A stretch of DNA of 64,000 nucleotides from assembly GCF_029846175.1 (NCBI RefSeq), contig NZ_JARWAC010000002.1, positions 124,001 to 188,000 on the forward strand, in the 5' to 3' direction. This DNA is from Sphaerisporangium sp. TRM90804 (GTDB taxonomy: Bacteria > Actinomycetota > Actinomycetes > Streptosporangiales > Streptosporangiaceae). Of this stretch, positions 44,103 through 52,941 are shown piece after piece; positions within the stretch are counted from its first letter, which is position 1, and each line of letters begins with the position of its first letter. The translations under genes and the position numbers were made by a program. The notes under the pieces are model-generated. The model did not search any database. It saw only the letters and a program-made list of their open reading frames with translations, and was not told where the DNA came from.

Positions 44103-46058
44103 TCAGGCGACGGGGCCGGCCTCCAGGGGGGCCGAGCGGCGGGCGACGGCCTCGGTGATCTCGCGGGCGAGATCCTGGCCGGTGAGGCCGATGTCGGACA
44201 GGATGCGGGCGCGCTTGGCGTGGTCGAGGAACCGCTGGGGCACGCCGAAGGTGCGTACGGGCACCTCCGCGCCGGCGTCGCGCAGGCACCGGGCGACGGC
44301 GTCGCCGACCGCGCCCACGCGGCCGTTGTCCTCCACCACGGCGACCATCTTGTGCGCCGCCGCGGCGGCCATCAGGTGCTCGTCGAGCGGCTTGACCCAG
44401 CGGGGGTCGACGACAGTCGCCGAGATGCCCTGGGCGTCGAGCAGCGTGGCGGCCTCCAGGCACGTCGAGGCCATCGAGCCGACGGCGACGAACAGGACGT
44501 CGGCGCCCTCCCCGGCGTCACGCAGGACGTCGGCCCCGCCGATCTTCCCGACGGCCGGGATGTCGGCGCCGACGGCGCCCTTGGGGAAGCGGACGGCGGT
44601 GGGGCCGTCGTCGACCGCGACGGCCTCGGCGAGCAGCTCGCGCAGCCGCGCGGCGTCGCGCGGGGCGGCGATCGCGAGGCCGGGGACGAGCTGCAGGATC
44701 GAGAGGTCCCACATGCCGTTGTGGCTGGCGCCGTCGTCGCCGGTGACGCCCGCCCGGTCGAGCACGACCGTGACCGGCAGCCGGTGCAGCGCGACGTCCA
44801 TGAGGAGCTGGTCGAACGCGCGGTTGAGGAAGGTGGCGTAGATGGCCACCACCGGGTGCAGGCCGCCGAGCGCGAGGCCGGCCGCGCTGGTGACGGCGTG
44901 CTGCTCGGCGATGCCGACGTCGTAGGTGCGGTCGGGGTAGGCCTCGGCGAAGGCCGCGAGGCCGGTCGGGTGCAGCATGGCGGCGGTGATCGCCACGATG
45001 TCGTCGCGCTCGGCGCCCAGGCGCACCATCTCGTGGCTGAACACGTTGGTCCAGCTGTGCGGCCTCGGCTGCTCCTCGCCGGTCAGCACGTCGAACGGCT
45101 GGGGCGAGTGGAAGCAGTCCTCGTCGTGGTTCTCGGCCGGCGAGTAGCCGCTGCCCTTCTTGGTGAGCACGTGCACGATGACCGGGCCGCGGAAGTCGCG
45201 CGCGCGGCGCAGGGCGGCCTCGACCGCCGGCTCGTCGTGGCCGTCGATCGGGCCGACGTACTTCAGGCCGAGGTCCTCGAACATCACCTGCGGCGCCAGG
45301 ACGTCCTTGATGCCCTTCTTGACGCCGTGAAGGGTGTCGTACAGCGGGGGCCCGACCACCGGCACGCGGCCGAGGTTCTGCTTGACGAACTCCAGCGCGT
45401 GCTCGTAGTTCTGCGTCATGCGCAGCGAGGCGAGGTGGCTGGCCAGGCCGCCGATCGTGGGCGAGTAGGAGCGCCCGTTGTCGTTGACCACGATGACCAG
45501 CGGCAGGTCGGGGTCCTTGGCGTGGCCGGCGATGTTGTTGAGCGCCTCCCAGGCCATGCCGCCGGTCAGCGCGCCGTCGCCGATCACCGCGACGACGGTG
45601 CGGCCGATCGCGCCGCGCAGCTTGTAGGCCTTGGCCAGCCCGTCGGCGTACGACAGGGCGGTGGAGGCGTGGGAGTTCTCGATGACGTCGTGCTCGGACT
45701 CGGCCTGGCTCGGGTAGCCGGACAGGCCGCCCTCCATGCGCAGGCGGTCGAAGCCGGACGCCCGGCCGGTGAGGATCTTGTGGACGTACGCCTGGTGCCC
45801 GGTGTCCCACAGGATGCGGTCGTTCGGGGAGTCGAAGACGCGGTGCAGGGCGATGGTGAGCTCGACGACGCCCAGGTTGGGGCCGAGATGGCCGCCGGTG
45901 CGCGAGGTCGTCGAGATCAGGAGGTCGCGGATCTCGGCGGCCAGGCGCGGCAGCTCGCCGGCCTCCAGGCGCTTGAGATCCCCCGGCCCCTTCACCGATT
46001 CGAGCAGCTCACCCCGTTCCTCGCCCGAACCGTCGGCCCGCCGGGTCCGCTCGTTCAC
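44103..46058 (-). CDS. dxs: 1-Deoxy-D-xylulose-5-phosphate synthase
   Basis: A 651-residue thiamine-diphosphate enzyme that starts the MEP isoprenoid pathway by joining pyruvate and glyceraldehyde 3-phosphate. [20 protein letters not shown] is the N-terminal signature. The ThDP motif is [20 protein letters not shown] with [14 protein letters not shown]; the pyrimidine-domain glutamate region is [19 protein letters not shown]. The C-terminal domain [19 protein letters not shown] is intact. GTG 46058 with GGAGGAG upstream is preferred; upstream in-frame codons look like leader sequence. Confidence 0.95.
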   Translation of the reverse strand: MNERTRRADGSGEERGELLESVKGPGDLKRLEAGELPRLAAEIRDLLISTTSRTGGHLGPNLGVVELTIALHRVFDSPNDRILWDTGHQAYVHKILTGRASGFDRLRMEGGLSGYPSQAESEHDVIENSHASTALSYADGLAKAYKLRGAIGRTVVAVIGDGALTGGMAWEALNNIAGHAKDPDLPLVIVVNDNGRSYSPTIGGLASHLASLRMTQNYEHALEFVKQNLGRVPVVGPPLYDTLHGVKKGIKDVLAPQVMFEDLGLKYVGPIDGHDEPAVEAALRRARDFRGPVIVHVLTKKGSGYSPAENHDEDCFHSPQPFDVLTGEEQPRPHSWTNVFSHEMVRLGAERDDIVAITAAMLHPTGLAAFAEAYPDRTYDVGIAEQHAVTSAAGLALGGLHPVVAIYATFLNRAFDQLLMDVALHRLPVTVVLDRAGVTGDDGASHNGMWDLSILQLVPGLAIAAPRDAARLRELLAEAVAVDDGPTAVRFPKGAVGADIPAVGKIGGADVLRDAGEGADVLFVAVGSMASTCLEAATLLDAQGISATVVDPRWVKPLDEHLMAAAAAHKMVAVVEDNGRVGAVGDAVARCLRDAGAEVPVRTFGVPQRFLDHAKRARILSDIGLTGQDLAREITEAVARRSAPLEAGPVA

Positions 46059-46252
46059 GGGATCATCTCCTCCGCCTGTCGTCGACCTGCCCGAGTCTAT
46101 TTGCCGGATCAGCCGGTCCCACCGGCGCTCCGCCTTCCACAAGGTTCACACCCTTGCGGCGGTCTCGGGGGGAACTCCCGAAACACTCCCGGACTTGCCC
46201 ACATTAGATCTGTTTTACGGCAAGTGGGCGGCTGTCGTACCCTTTCGGGACC

Positions 46253-47047
46253 ATGCGCACGCCGTCGCTCGTCCTCGTCTCGCTCATCTTCTCGCTGGCC
46301 GCGCTCGTGCTCCCGAGCGGCGCCGCGACCGCCCAGACCGGCTACCCGATCGCGAACGCCGCCCCCCTGACCAGGAGCCCGCTGTACACGGCGGGGCGAC
46401 TGCCGGGCGCCTCCTGCGCCGAGCGGCCGGTGAAGGCGGGAAGCGTCGTCTCGGTCAAGAGCTACCTCACCCCGCTGGTGAAGTGCCTGGACGCCGCCTG
46501 GACCGCCCAGTTCGCCCGCGCCCGGCTCCCGTTCGCCAAGCCGCGTGTGACGTTCATCACCAAGCCTCAGCGGATGTGCGGGTCCAACTGGGGCAAGGAC
46601 GTCCAGGCGATCTACTGCAACACCGACCGGCGCATCGTGCTCATGCTCGACCGCGACGTGGTCGGCGATCCCGGCGACCTGTACCTGCTGGACGTGCTGG
46701 CCCACGAGTACGGCCACCACGTCCAGAACGTGGCGGGCATGTGGCGGGCGCTCGACAGGCTGCCCAGCCGGAACAAGGCGGAGTTCTACGAGCAGACGCG
46801 GCGCCACGAGCTGCAGGCCGAGTGCCTGGCCGGCGCCTTCATCGGCAGCGTCTGGCCCTCCCTGGACCGCGACGCCGGCGACTGGAAGGAACTGCTGGAC
46901 GCCGACCGCCGCAGCGGCGACGAGTCGACGGGCGTCCGCGACCACGGCAAGGGCCGCAACATCGCCAACTGGCTGAACCGCGGCTTCAAGGCCGCCTCGC
47001 CCTCCGCCTGCAACACCTGGATCGCCGGCTCCTCGATGGTCGCCTGA
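46253..47047 (+). CDS. Secreted neutral zinc metallopeptidase
   Basis: A 264-residue protein with a signal peptide (SLVLVSLIFSLAALVLPSGA, then ATAQT cleavage region). The metalloprotease site is VLAHEYGHHVQNVAG (HExxH) with a later RRHELQAECLAGAFIGS supplying the third ligand. The family is the predicted neutral zinc metallopeptidase (YpfJ-like). Cysteines in SCAERP, VKCLDA, MCGSNW, YCNTD and ACNTW could form disulfides outside the cell. Divergent from dxs, single gene. Confidence 0.88.
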   Translation: MRTPSLVLVSLIFSLAALVLPSGAATAQTGYPIANAAPLTRSPLYTAGRLPGASCAERPVKAGSVVSVKSYLTPLVKCLDAAWTAQFARARLPFAKPRVTFITKPQRMCGSNWGKDVQAIYCNTDRRIVLMLDRDVVGDPGDLYLLDVLAHEYGHHVQNVAGMWRALDRLPSRNKAEFYEQTRRHELQAECLAGAFIGSVWPSLDRDAGDWKELLDADRRSGDESTGVRDHGKGRNIANWLNRGFKAASPSACNTWIAGSSMVA

Positions 47048-47098
47048 CCCCCGGCGGGCACCTCCCCACGACGGCGCGGGCCGCGGCGGGCGCCCCGG

Positions 47099-48304
47099 TC
47101 AGGCGCCGACCCGCGCCAGGGCGTCCAGCGGGTCGGCGAGCACCTGCGCGAAGGCCAGCTCGGCCGCGCCCACCAGGATGGTGTCGTCGCCGAGGGCGGG
47201 GGTGCGCAGGCGCAGCGACTCACGCGAGGCGCGCAGGACGTCCACGGCGATGCGGCTGCGCACCTGGGCCGCCGAGCCGAGGTAGATCTCGCGGAGGATC
47301 CCGCCGAAGATCACGACCTCGGGGTTGAAGACGTTGACCAGGTTGGCGACGCCGAGCCCCAGCCAGTCGCCCACCCGGTTGAGGGCCTGCTGGGCGAGGA
47401 CGTCGCCGCGGTCTGCGGCGCCCACGACGGCGCGCACGGCGTCCCGCCCGGCCTGCGCGCTGAACCGGCCGGCGGCCTCCAGCAGCGCGCGCTCCCCCAC
47501 CTCGGCCTCCAGGCACCCGCGTGACCCGCAGCCGCACGGCCGGCCCCCGGTGTTGACCACCATGTGGCCGATCTCACCGCCGTAGCCGCCGTGCCCGCCC
47601 AGCAACTGGCCGCCGGCGATGACGCCGCCGCCGATGCCGACGTCGCCGTGCAGGTAGATCAGGTCGCGGCAGCCGACCGCGACGCCCCGCGCCTGCTCGG
47701 CCAGCGCGCCCAGGTTGGCGTCGTTGCCGACGGCGACCGGCACGCCGAGCCCGAGCCGCTCCTTGAGCTCGGCGCCGAGCGGCACGTCGACGGCGCCCAT
47801 GTTCGGGCTGTAGCGCACGACGCCGTCGGAGCTGCGCACGCCTCCGGCGATGGCCACCCCCACGCCGACGCACAGGGTGTCGGGCCGGGTCCTCGCCAGC
47901 ATCCGGCGGGTGAAGGCGACCACCGCGCCCGCGACGTGGTCGAGGTCGAAGTCCTCACGCTCGCGGGTGGCCTCGTGGCGGTCCAGGACGACGCCGCCCA
48001 GGCCCACGCGGGCCGCGACCAGCCTGTCGACGCCGATGTCGAACGCCAGGACGTACACCCGCGCCGACTCCGGCCTGACCACCAGCGAGGGTCGGCCGAC
48101 CCGGCCGGTCTCCCTGGGCAGCTCCTCGCGCACCAGGCCCGCCGCCGTCAAATCGGCGGTGAGCGCCATGATGGTGCTGCGGTTGAGCCCCATGCGGGTG
48201 GTCAGCTCGGCCCTGGACGTCGGCCCGCCCAAGTGCACGTGCCGCAGCAGGACTCCGAGGTTGTGGCGCCGGATCTCCTCCTGTGAGGGCCCCGCGCGCA
48301 TCAT
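47099..48304 (-). CDS. ROK-family transcriptional regulator (XylR-like)
   Basis: A 401-residue regulator with an N-terminal winged helix (TSRAELTTRMGLNRSTIMAL, TADLTAAGLVREE) and a ROK sugar-kinase-like domain (VPVAVGNDANLGALAEQARG, GVGIGGGVIAGGQLLGGHGG). The zinc-binding CGCGSRGCLEAEVG motif is complete. ATG 48304 has AGAGG eight bases upstream. It lies downstream of and in the same direction as the xylose-type ABC operon, its likely target. Confidence 0.9.
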   Translation of the reverse strand: MMRAGPSQEEIRRHNLGVLLRHVHLGGPTSRAELTTRMGLNRSTIMALTADLTAAGLVREELPRETGRVGRPSLVVRPESARVYVLAFDIGVDRLVAARVGLGGVVLDRHEATREREDFDLDHVAGAVVAFTRRMLARTRPDTLCVGVGVAIAGGVRSSDGVVRYSPNMGAVDVPLGAELKERLGLGVPVAVGNDANLGALAEQARGVAVGCRDLIYLHGDVGIGGGVIAGGQLLGGHGGYGGEIGHMVVNTGGRPCGCGSRGCLEAEVGERALLEAAGRFSAQAGRDAVRAVVGAADRGDVLAQQALNRVGDWLGLGVANLVNVFNPEVVIFGGILREIYLGSAAQVRSRIAVDVLRASRESLRLRTPALGDDTILVGAAELAFAQVLADPLDALARVGA

Positions 48305-48467
48305 GCTTGCTGCCTCTGCTTCCTCGTGCGGCCGGAAGGGGGGGTCTAGGGGCGAGGCAGGTGCCGCCGGCGCCGCCGGCGCGGCGCCGGTGCTCACGGG
48401 AACGTCGCCCACGTTCCCGGCGCGGAGCGTGCCGTCGCGTCCGGGCCGGTGCGGCCCGGACGCGCGG

Positions 48468-49721
48468 TCATCTCAACCCGGAGGCCGCCGCCCGCTTGCG
48501 GGACAGCGCGTCCACCCCCGCGGCCAGGAGCAGCACGCAGCCGGTGACGATGAACTTGACGCTGGCGCTGTAGCCCATCAGGCCCATGCCGTTGTTGATG
48601 ACGGCGACCACGGCGCCGCCGAGCACGGCGTCGATCACCCGGCCCTTGCCGCCGAACAGGCTGGTGCCGCCGATGACGGCGGCGCCCACCGCGAAGAGCA
48701 GGACGTTGCTGCCACCGGTGTTGGGATCGACGGAGTTGTCGCGCGAGGCGGCGATGATGCCGCCGACCGCCGCCATGCTGGAGCAGATGACGAAGGCGCT
48801 GATGCGGATGCGGTCGACGCTGATGCCGGCGCGGCGCGCGGCCTCGGCGTTGCCGCCGACCGCGTAGATGTGCCGGCCGAAGGCCGTGCGGCGAAGGACG
48901 AACGTCCAGAACACCAGGAGCACCACGACGATCGGGACGACGATCGGGACGCCCGTCAGGGAGGCGAGCAGCGCGTTGCGGCTGCGCTCCAGGTTCAGGG
49001 CGTAGACCGCGAGCCCGGCGATGAGCGCGAGCGCGCCGACGCGGAAGGCGATGACCGCGGCGGGGTCGTAGGTGAGGCCGCGGCCCCTCCTGCGCTGCGC
49101 CCGGACGATCTGGATGGCCGCGTACACGGCCACGCCGACGGCGTAGAAGGCCCACCCGAGCGCCGGGGGAAGGTTCTTGTTCTCGATCGCCAGGATCGTC
49201 GCGTCGCGGATGGCGATGTTGGTGCCCTCGTTGACGAGGATCAGCACCAGGCCCTGGAAGCCGAGGAACGCCCCCAGGGTGACGACGAACGAGGGGATGC
49301 CGAGCTTGGCCACCAGGGTGCCGAGGACGGTGCCGATCACCGCGCCGGTGAGGATCGCGGCGAGCACGGCGACGTACCACGGCTGGCCCATGTTGGCGAG
49401 CGCGTTGGCGAGCACGGCCGCGCACACGCCGCTGGCGTAGCCGGCCGACAGGTCGATCTCACCGATCAGCAGCACGAACACCAGGCCCATGGCGATCACC
49501 GCGATGGCGGCGCCCTGGGTGAACAGGTTGGCGAAGTTGATCGAGGTGAGGAACGCGGGCCGCAGCGCCGCGAACACCGAGCACAGGACGACGAGCCCGA
49601 GCACCGCCGGGAGGGCGCCCATGTCACCGCCGCGCACCCGGTCCCAGTAGCCGCGGACGTTGCCGCCGATGCTGCTGGGGGCCGGCGCGGCGGGCTCCTT
49701 CTGGATCGTCGTGGTACTCAT
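48468..49721 (-). CDS. xylH: Sugar ABC transporter permease (XylH-like)
   Basis: A 417-residue inner-membrane permease with about ten helices. GLVFVLLIGEIDLSAGYASG and LGIPSFVVTLGAFLGFQGLV are signatures of the ribose/xylose permease family, and AVGGNAEAARRAGISVDRIR is the cytoplasmic coupling (EAA-like) loop. ATG 49721 overlaps the ATPase stop (ATGA). Third gene after the binding protein and ATPase. Confidence 0.9.
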   Translation of the reverse strand: MSTTTIQKEPAAPAPSSIGGNVRGYWDRVRGGDMGALPAVLGLVVLCSVFAALRPAFLTSINFANLFTQGAAIAVIAMGLVFVLLIGEIDLSAGYASGVCAAVLANALANMGQPWYVAVLAAILTGAVIGTVLGTLVAKLGIPSFVVTLGAFLGFQGLVLILVNEGTNIAIRDATILAIENKNLPPALGWAFYAVGVAVYAAIQIVRAQRRRGRGLTYDPAAVIAFRVGALALIAGLAVYALNLERSRNALLASLTGVPIVVPIVVVLLVFWTFVLRRTAFGRHIYAVGGNAEAARRAGISVDRIRISAFVICSSMAAVGGIIAASRDNSVDPNTGGSNVLLFAVGAAVIGGTSLFGGKGRVIDAVLGGAVVAVINNGMGLMGYSASVKFIVTGCVLLLAAGVDALSRKRAAASGLR

Positions 49722-50494
49722 GCCGTGACTCCGTTGACGTTCTGGAGGCCGAGCTCCCCGCTGCGCCCCGAGGTGATGAGCTCGACGATCTGCGAGTGGG
49801 TGACGTCGGCCGTGCGCACCTGCGCGGCCATGCGTCCGAGGAAGAGCGCGGCGACGCGGTCGGAGACCGCGAAGACGTCGTTCATGTTGTGGGAGATGAG
49901 GACCACGGCGAGGCCGTTGTCGGCCAGGCGCCGCACCAGCTCCAGCACCTGGGCCGTCTGCGCGACGCCGAGCGCCGCGGTCGGCTCGTCCAGGATGACG
50001 ACCTTGCTGTTCCACAGCACGGCCTTGGCGATGGCCACCGTCTGCCGCTGGCCGCCCGAGAGGCTGGACACCAGCTGGCGGATCGACTTGACGGTGCGGA
50101 CCGACAGGCTGTCCAGCGTCTTGGCCGCCATCTCCTCCATCGTCGCCTCGTCCAGCACCAGGCCGCTGCGGCGCTCGCGCCCGAGGAACATGTTCTGGAC
50201 GATGTCGAGGTTGTCGGCGAGGGCCAGGTCCTGATAGACGATCTCGATGCCCAGCGTGGCGGCCTCGCGAGGGCTGTTCACCGTCACGGGCTTGCCGTCG
50301 AACAGGTACTCGCCCCCGTCGATCGAGTAGATGCCGCCGAGACACTTGACCAGGGTGGACTTGCCTGCGCCGTTGTCACCGACGAGCGCGGTGACCTCCC
50401 CCGCGTGGGCGGAGAAGGCGACGTCGTGCAGAACCTGCACGGGACCGAAGCTCTTGTCGAGCCCGCGGACCTCCAGGACGGGTTGGGATGACAC
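49718..50494 (-). CDS. xylG: Sugar ABC transporter ATPase, single nucleotide-binding domain
   Basis: A 258-residue ATPase with Walker A ALVGDNGAGKSTLVKCLGG, signature LSGGQRQTVAIAKA and Walker B KVVILDEPTAALG. Classical XylG/RbsA proteins have two such domains (~500 residues); this one has a single domain and would act as a homodimer, as in the shorter carbohydrate-transporter ATPases. GTG 50494. Between the binding-protein gene and the permease gene in one operon. Confidence 0.9.
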   Translation of the reverse strand: MSSQPVLEVRGLDKSFGPVQVLHDVAFSAHAGEVTALVGDNGAGKSTLVKCLGGIYSIDGGEYLFDGKPVTVNSPREAATLGIEIVYQDLALADNLDIVQNMFLGRERRSGLVLDEATMEEMAAKTLDSLSVRTVKSIRQLVSSLSGGQRQTVAIAKAVLWNSKVVILDEPTAALGVAQTAQVLELVRRLADNGLAVVLISHNMNDVFAVSDRVAALFLGRMAAQVRTADVTHSQIVELITSGRSGELGLQNVNGVTA

Positions 50495-50514
50495 GTTGCT
50501 CCTCAGAGACTGAC

Positions 50515-50581
50515 GGAACGGCCGCCGCGCCCCGCGGGGCGGGCCGTCGTGCGGGCCCGCCCCGGGGGCGGCTGCCGTTCC
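50515..50581 (-). other. Intercistronic inverted repeat between xylF and xylG
   Basis: GGAACGGC (50515-50522) pairs with GCCGTTCC (50574-50581), and GC-rich sequence between them can pair further. A stem-loop after a binding-protein gene usually stabilises that mRNA segment, giving more binding protein than ATPase. Confidence 0.6.
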
Positions 50582-50587
50582 GGACCG

Positions 50588-51706
50588 CTACTGGACTCCG
50601 GCCTCGGTGCACTTCTCGGCGAAGTCGCCCTTGCACAGCTCATCCTTCGACACGTAACCGTCGGCGACGACGTCCTTCACGCTGTCGAAGAAGATCGCCT
50701 GCGGCTCCAGAAGGATGGAGGGGACGTCACGGCCGGTCTCGGTGTCCTTGACCGAACCGGTGGCCGCCGGCTTCTCCCCCTTCGACAGCGCGACCGCGAG
50801 CTCGGCGGCCGCGGTGGCCTCCTTCTTGACCGCCTTGTAGACCGTCATGCACTGGTCGCCGGCGAGGATGTTCTGCAGGCCCTGGACGCCGGCGTCCTGG
50901 CCGGTGACCGGCACCTTGCCGTTGAGGTTCTGCTTCTTCAGCACGGAGATCGCGGAGTTGCCGAGGGTGTCGTTGGCCGCGAGCACGCCGGCGATCTTCG
51001 CCTCGGAGGTCAGCATCTGCTCGAAGATGGTGCCCGCCTGCGCCGGGTCCCAGTCGGGGACGGCCTGCTCGGGGCCCTCGGAGTAGTCGCCGGCGTCGAA
51101 CTTGGGCTTCAGGGCGCCCTGGTAGCCCTCCTTGAACTGTGTGGCGTTGTTGTCGGTCGGCGAGCCGTGAAGCTGGGCGATGATCGGCTTCTCGACCTTC
51201 TTGTCATCGAGGCACTTGATCAGGCCCTCACCCTGCAGGGCGCCGACCTTCACGTTGTCGAAGCTGACGTAGTACGAGGCGCTGCCGCCGAGCGTCAGGC
51301 GGTCGTAGTCGATGGTGGCCACACCCTGCGACTTGGCCTTGTCGAGGACGGCCTTGCCGGTGCCGCTGTCGAGGTTCACGATGACCAGCACCGTGGCGCC
51401 GTTCGTGATCATCTGGTCGGCGATGGTCTGGAAGGCGGTCTTGTCGTTCTGGGCGTTCTGGATGTCGTACTGCACGCCCGCGGCCTTGAAGGCCTCTTCG
51501 AGGTACTTGCGGTCCGCGGTCTCCCAGCGGGGCGACGACTTGCTGTCGGGAAGGATGACACCGATCTTGCCCGCCGCGGCGGCGGGGGCCGACGCCGAAC
51601 CGCTGTTCTGGGGGGTGGCCGACTCGCCGGCGTCGCCCCCACAGGCGGTGAGTCCGAGAGAGAGCGCCGCAGCGGCGGCGGTCAGGCCGAGGATCCCCTT
51701 GCGCAT
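50588..51706 (-). CDS. xylF: Sugar ABC transporter substrate-binding lipoprotein (XylF-like)
   Basis: A 372-residue lipoprotein: signal peptide with lipobox SLGLTACGGD, then a type I periplasmic-binding fold (GKIGVILPDSKSSPRWETAD, VLVIVNLDSGTGKAVLDKAK, GVATIDYDRLTLGGSASYYV, VPVTGQDAGVQGLQNILAG). The last motif set is close to D-xylose-binding proteins. First gene of the transporter operon. Sugar assignment is by family resemblance and by the ROK regulator nearby. Confidence 0.9.
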   Translation of the reverse strand: MRKGILGLTAAAAALSLGLTACGGDAGESATPQNSGSASAPAAAAGKIGVILPDSKSSPRWETADRKYLEEAFKAAGVQYDIQNAQNDKTAFQTIADQMITNGATVLVIVNLDSGTGKAVLDKAKSQGVATIDYDRLTLGGSASYYVSFDNVKVGALQGEGLIKCLDDKKVEKPIIAQLHGSPTDNNATQFKEGYQGALKPKFDAGDYSEGPEQAVPDWDPAQAGTIFEQMLTSEAKIAGVLAANDTLGNSAISVLKKQNLNGKVPVTGQDAGVQGLQNILAGDQCMTVYKAVKKEATAAAELAVALSKGEKPAATGSVKDTETGRDVPSILLEPQAIFFDSVKDVVADGYVSKDELCKGDFAEKCTEAGVQ

Positions 51707-51836
51707 GGATGCACCGGGTCCTTTCTACAGAGATGGCCACTGGAGGGTGGCGGTGGGGTCTGGGGGGTTACCGGCCGAGCTCTGACCGGCAGGAACGGCG
51801 GTCCACCGGGTCCACGGTTTGACCGTCACTTTGTAT

Positions 51837-51913
51837 GTTGTTTGCGGCAACGTATTCCGTCCCGAGCCGGGACGGAAGACCTCAGGGGGTCAAAGTTTGT
51901 TGTCGCCGGTAAC
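51837..51913. promoter_or_regulatory. Two GTTGT-N3-CGG-N-AAC sites upstream of xylF
   Basis: GTTGTTTGCGGCAAC (51837-51851) and GTTGTCGCCGGTAAC (51899-51913) match at 11 of 15 bases and lie 62 bases apart in the xylF promoter region. They are candidates for the ROK regulator's operator; no experimental support is visible. Confidence 0.45.
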
Positions 51914-51930
51914 AATCGGGAAACGCGCCC

Positions 51931-52656
51931 TTAACCCTGCAGGCTCTGCCCTATCAGCACGAAGGCCGAGGCGGCGGCCACCACGAGGATCCCCGCCCGG
52001 ACGCGGCCGCCGTCCAGAAAGCGGCGCAGCGGCCCCGAGACCGCGAAGCCGACGATCATGAACGGGACCAGCGCGGCGCCCGCGAGCAGCGCGCGGCCGG
52101 GCAGCTTGCCGACCAGGGCCAGAATCGCGAGCGACTGCCCGGCGGCCAGGAAGAAGTACAGGGCCAGGGTGGCGCGCACCTGCGGCCCCTTGGCGTGCTG
52201 GTAGACGATGCCCATGGGCGGCCCGCCGATGCCGGTCGCCGTCCCGGTGACGCCGGAGACGAACCCGGCCACCCCGAGGGTGGCGCCGTTGCGCGGCACG
52301 GCCACCGCCGACAGGGTGACCGCAACGGCCACCAGCACCATGACCCCGACCATGATTCCCAGCGTCTGGACGCTGACGTACACCACGACGACCGCCCCCA
52401 CCGCGCTCCCGGGCAGCCTGCCCAGCAAAGCGAAGCCCAGCCCCCGCCAGTCGACCCCCCGCCACTCGGCGGCCAGCGTGAACAGCGGCAACGCGCAGTT
52501 GACCACCTGCACCGCCCCCGGCATCACCGTGGGGTCCACCATCGCGATCACCGGCGCCGCGACCAGCCCCAGCCCGAACCCCACCCCGCCCTGAACCACC
52601 GCCCCCACAAAAACCGCCAAACCCGCCACAAGCAACAGAAAAACCTCATTACCCAT
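51931..52656 (-). CDS. TSUP-family transporter (TauE/SafE-like)
   Basis: A 241-residue membrane protein with 7-8 helices. The duplicated family motif is seen at FVGAVVQGGVGFGLGLVAAP in the first half and FVSGVTGTATGIGGPPMGIV in the second. The family exports or imports sulfite, sulfonates or organic acids; the substrate here is unknown. ATG 52656 begins the first helix; GTG 52665 is an alternative. Confidence 0.88.
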   Translation of the reverse strand: MGNEVFLLLVAGLAVFVGAVVQGGVGFGLGLVAAPVIAMVDPTVMPGAVQVVNCALPLFTLAAEWRGVDWRGLGFALLGRLPGSAVGAVVVVYVSVQTLGIMVGVMVLVAVAVTLSAVAVPRNGATLGVAGFVSGVTGTATGIGGPPMGIVYQHAKGPQVRATLALYFFLAAGQSLAILALVGKLPGRALLAGAALVPFMIVGFAVSGPLRRFLDGGRVRAGILVVAAASAFVLIGQSLQG

Positions 52657-52688
52657 GCCAGGCACCGTAGAGGCCCCACCCAGGCGAC

Positions 52689-52889
52689 TCAGCCCGGAGG
52701 GTCGGCGATCTCGATGATGTGCAGCGGGGCGTCCAGCATCTCGGAAGGCCGCCGCCACTCGGCGGGCTCGACCGTGAGGATGGGGCACACCGCGACGTCC
52801 GCTACGGCCGCGACATGCGCGTCCCACGGGTCGAGCCCCGTGCCGGCGACGACGCCGGCGAGAGCCACCGCCTGCGCGGCACCGCTCAA
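52689..52889 (-). pseudogene. PIN-domain (VapC-like) C-terminal remnant
   Basis: A 66-residue frame resembles only the C-terminal third of PIN-domain toxins: ALAGVVAGTGLDPWDAHVAA, then VAVCPILTVEPAEWRRP and a hydrophobic end. The first acidic residues of a PIN nuclease are missing and no antitoxin gene is next to it. TTG 52889 is the only start. Likely a decayed toxin gene; a short functional protein is less likely. Confidence 0.5.
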
Positions 52890-52941
52890 CGGATGCCCCC
52901 GACTCGGCGAAGCGGAGGGGCACGGGTGTGCCCCGGGGTCG

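Noticed and set aside
43847-44158. Frames between permease and dxs
   Set aside because: They run through the dxs terminator hairpin and show no coding bias.
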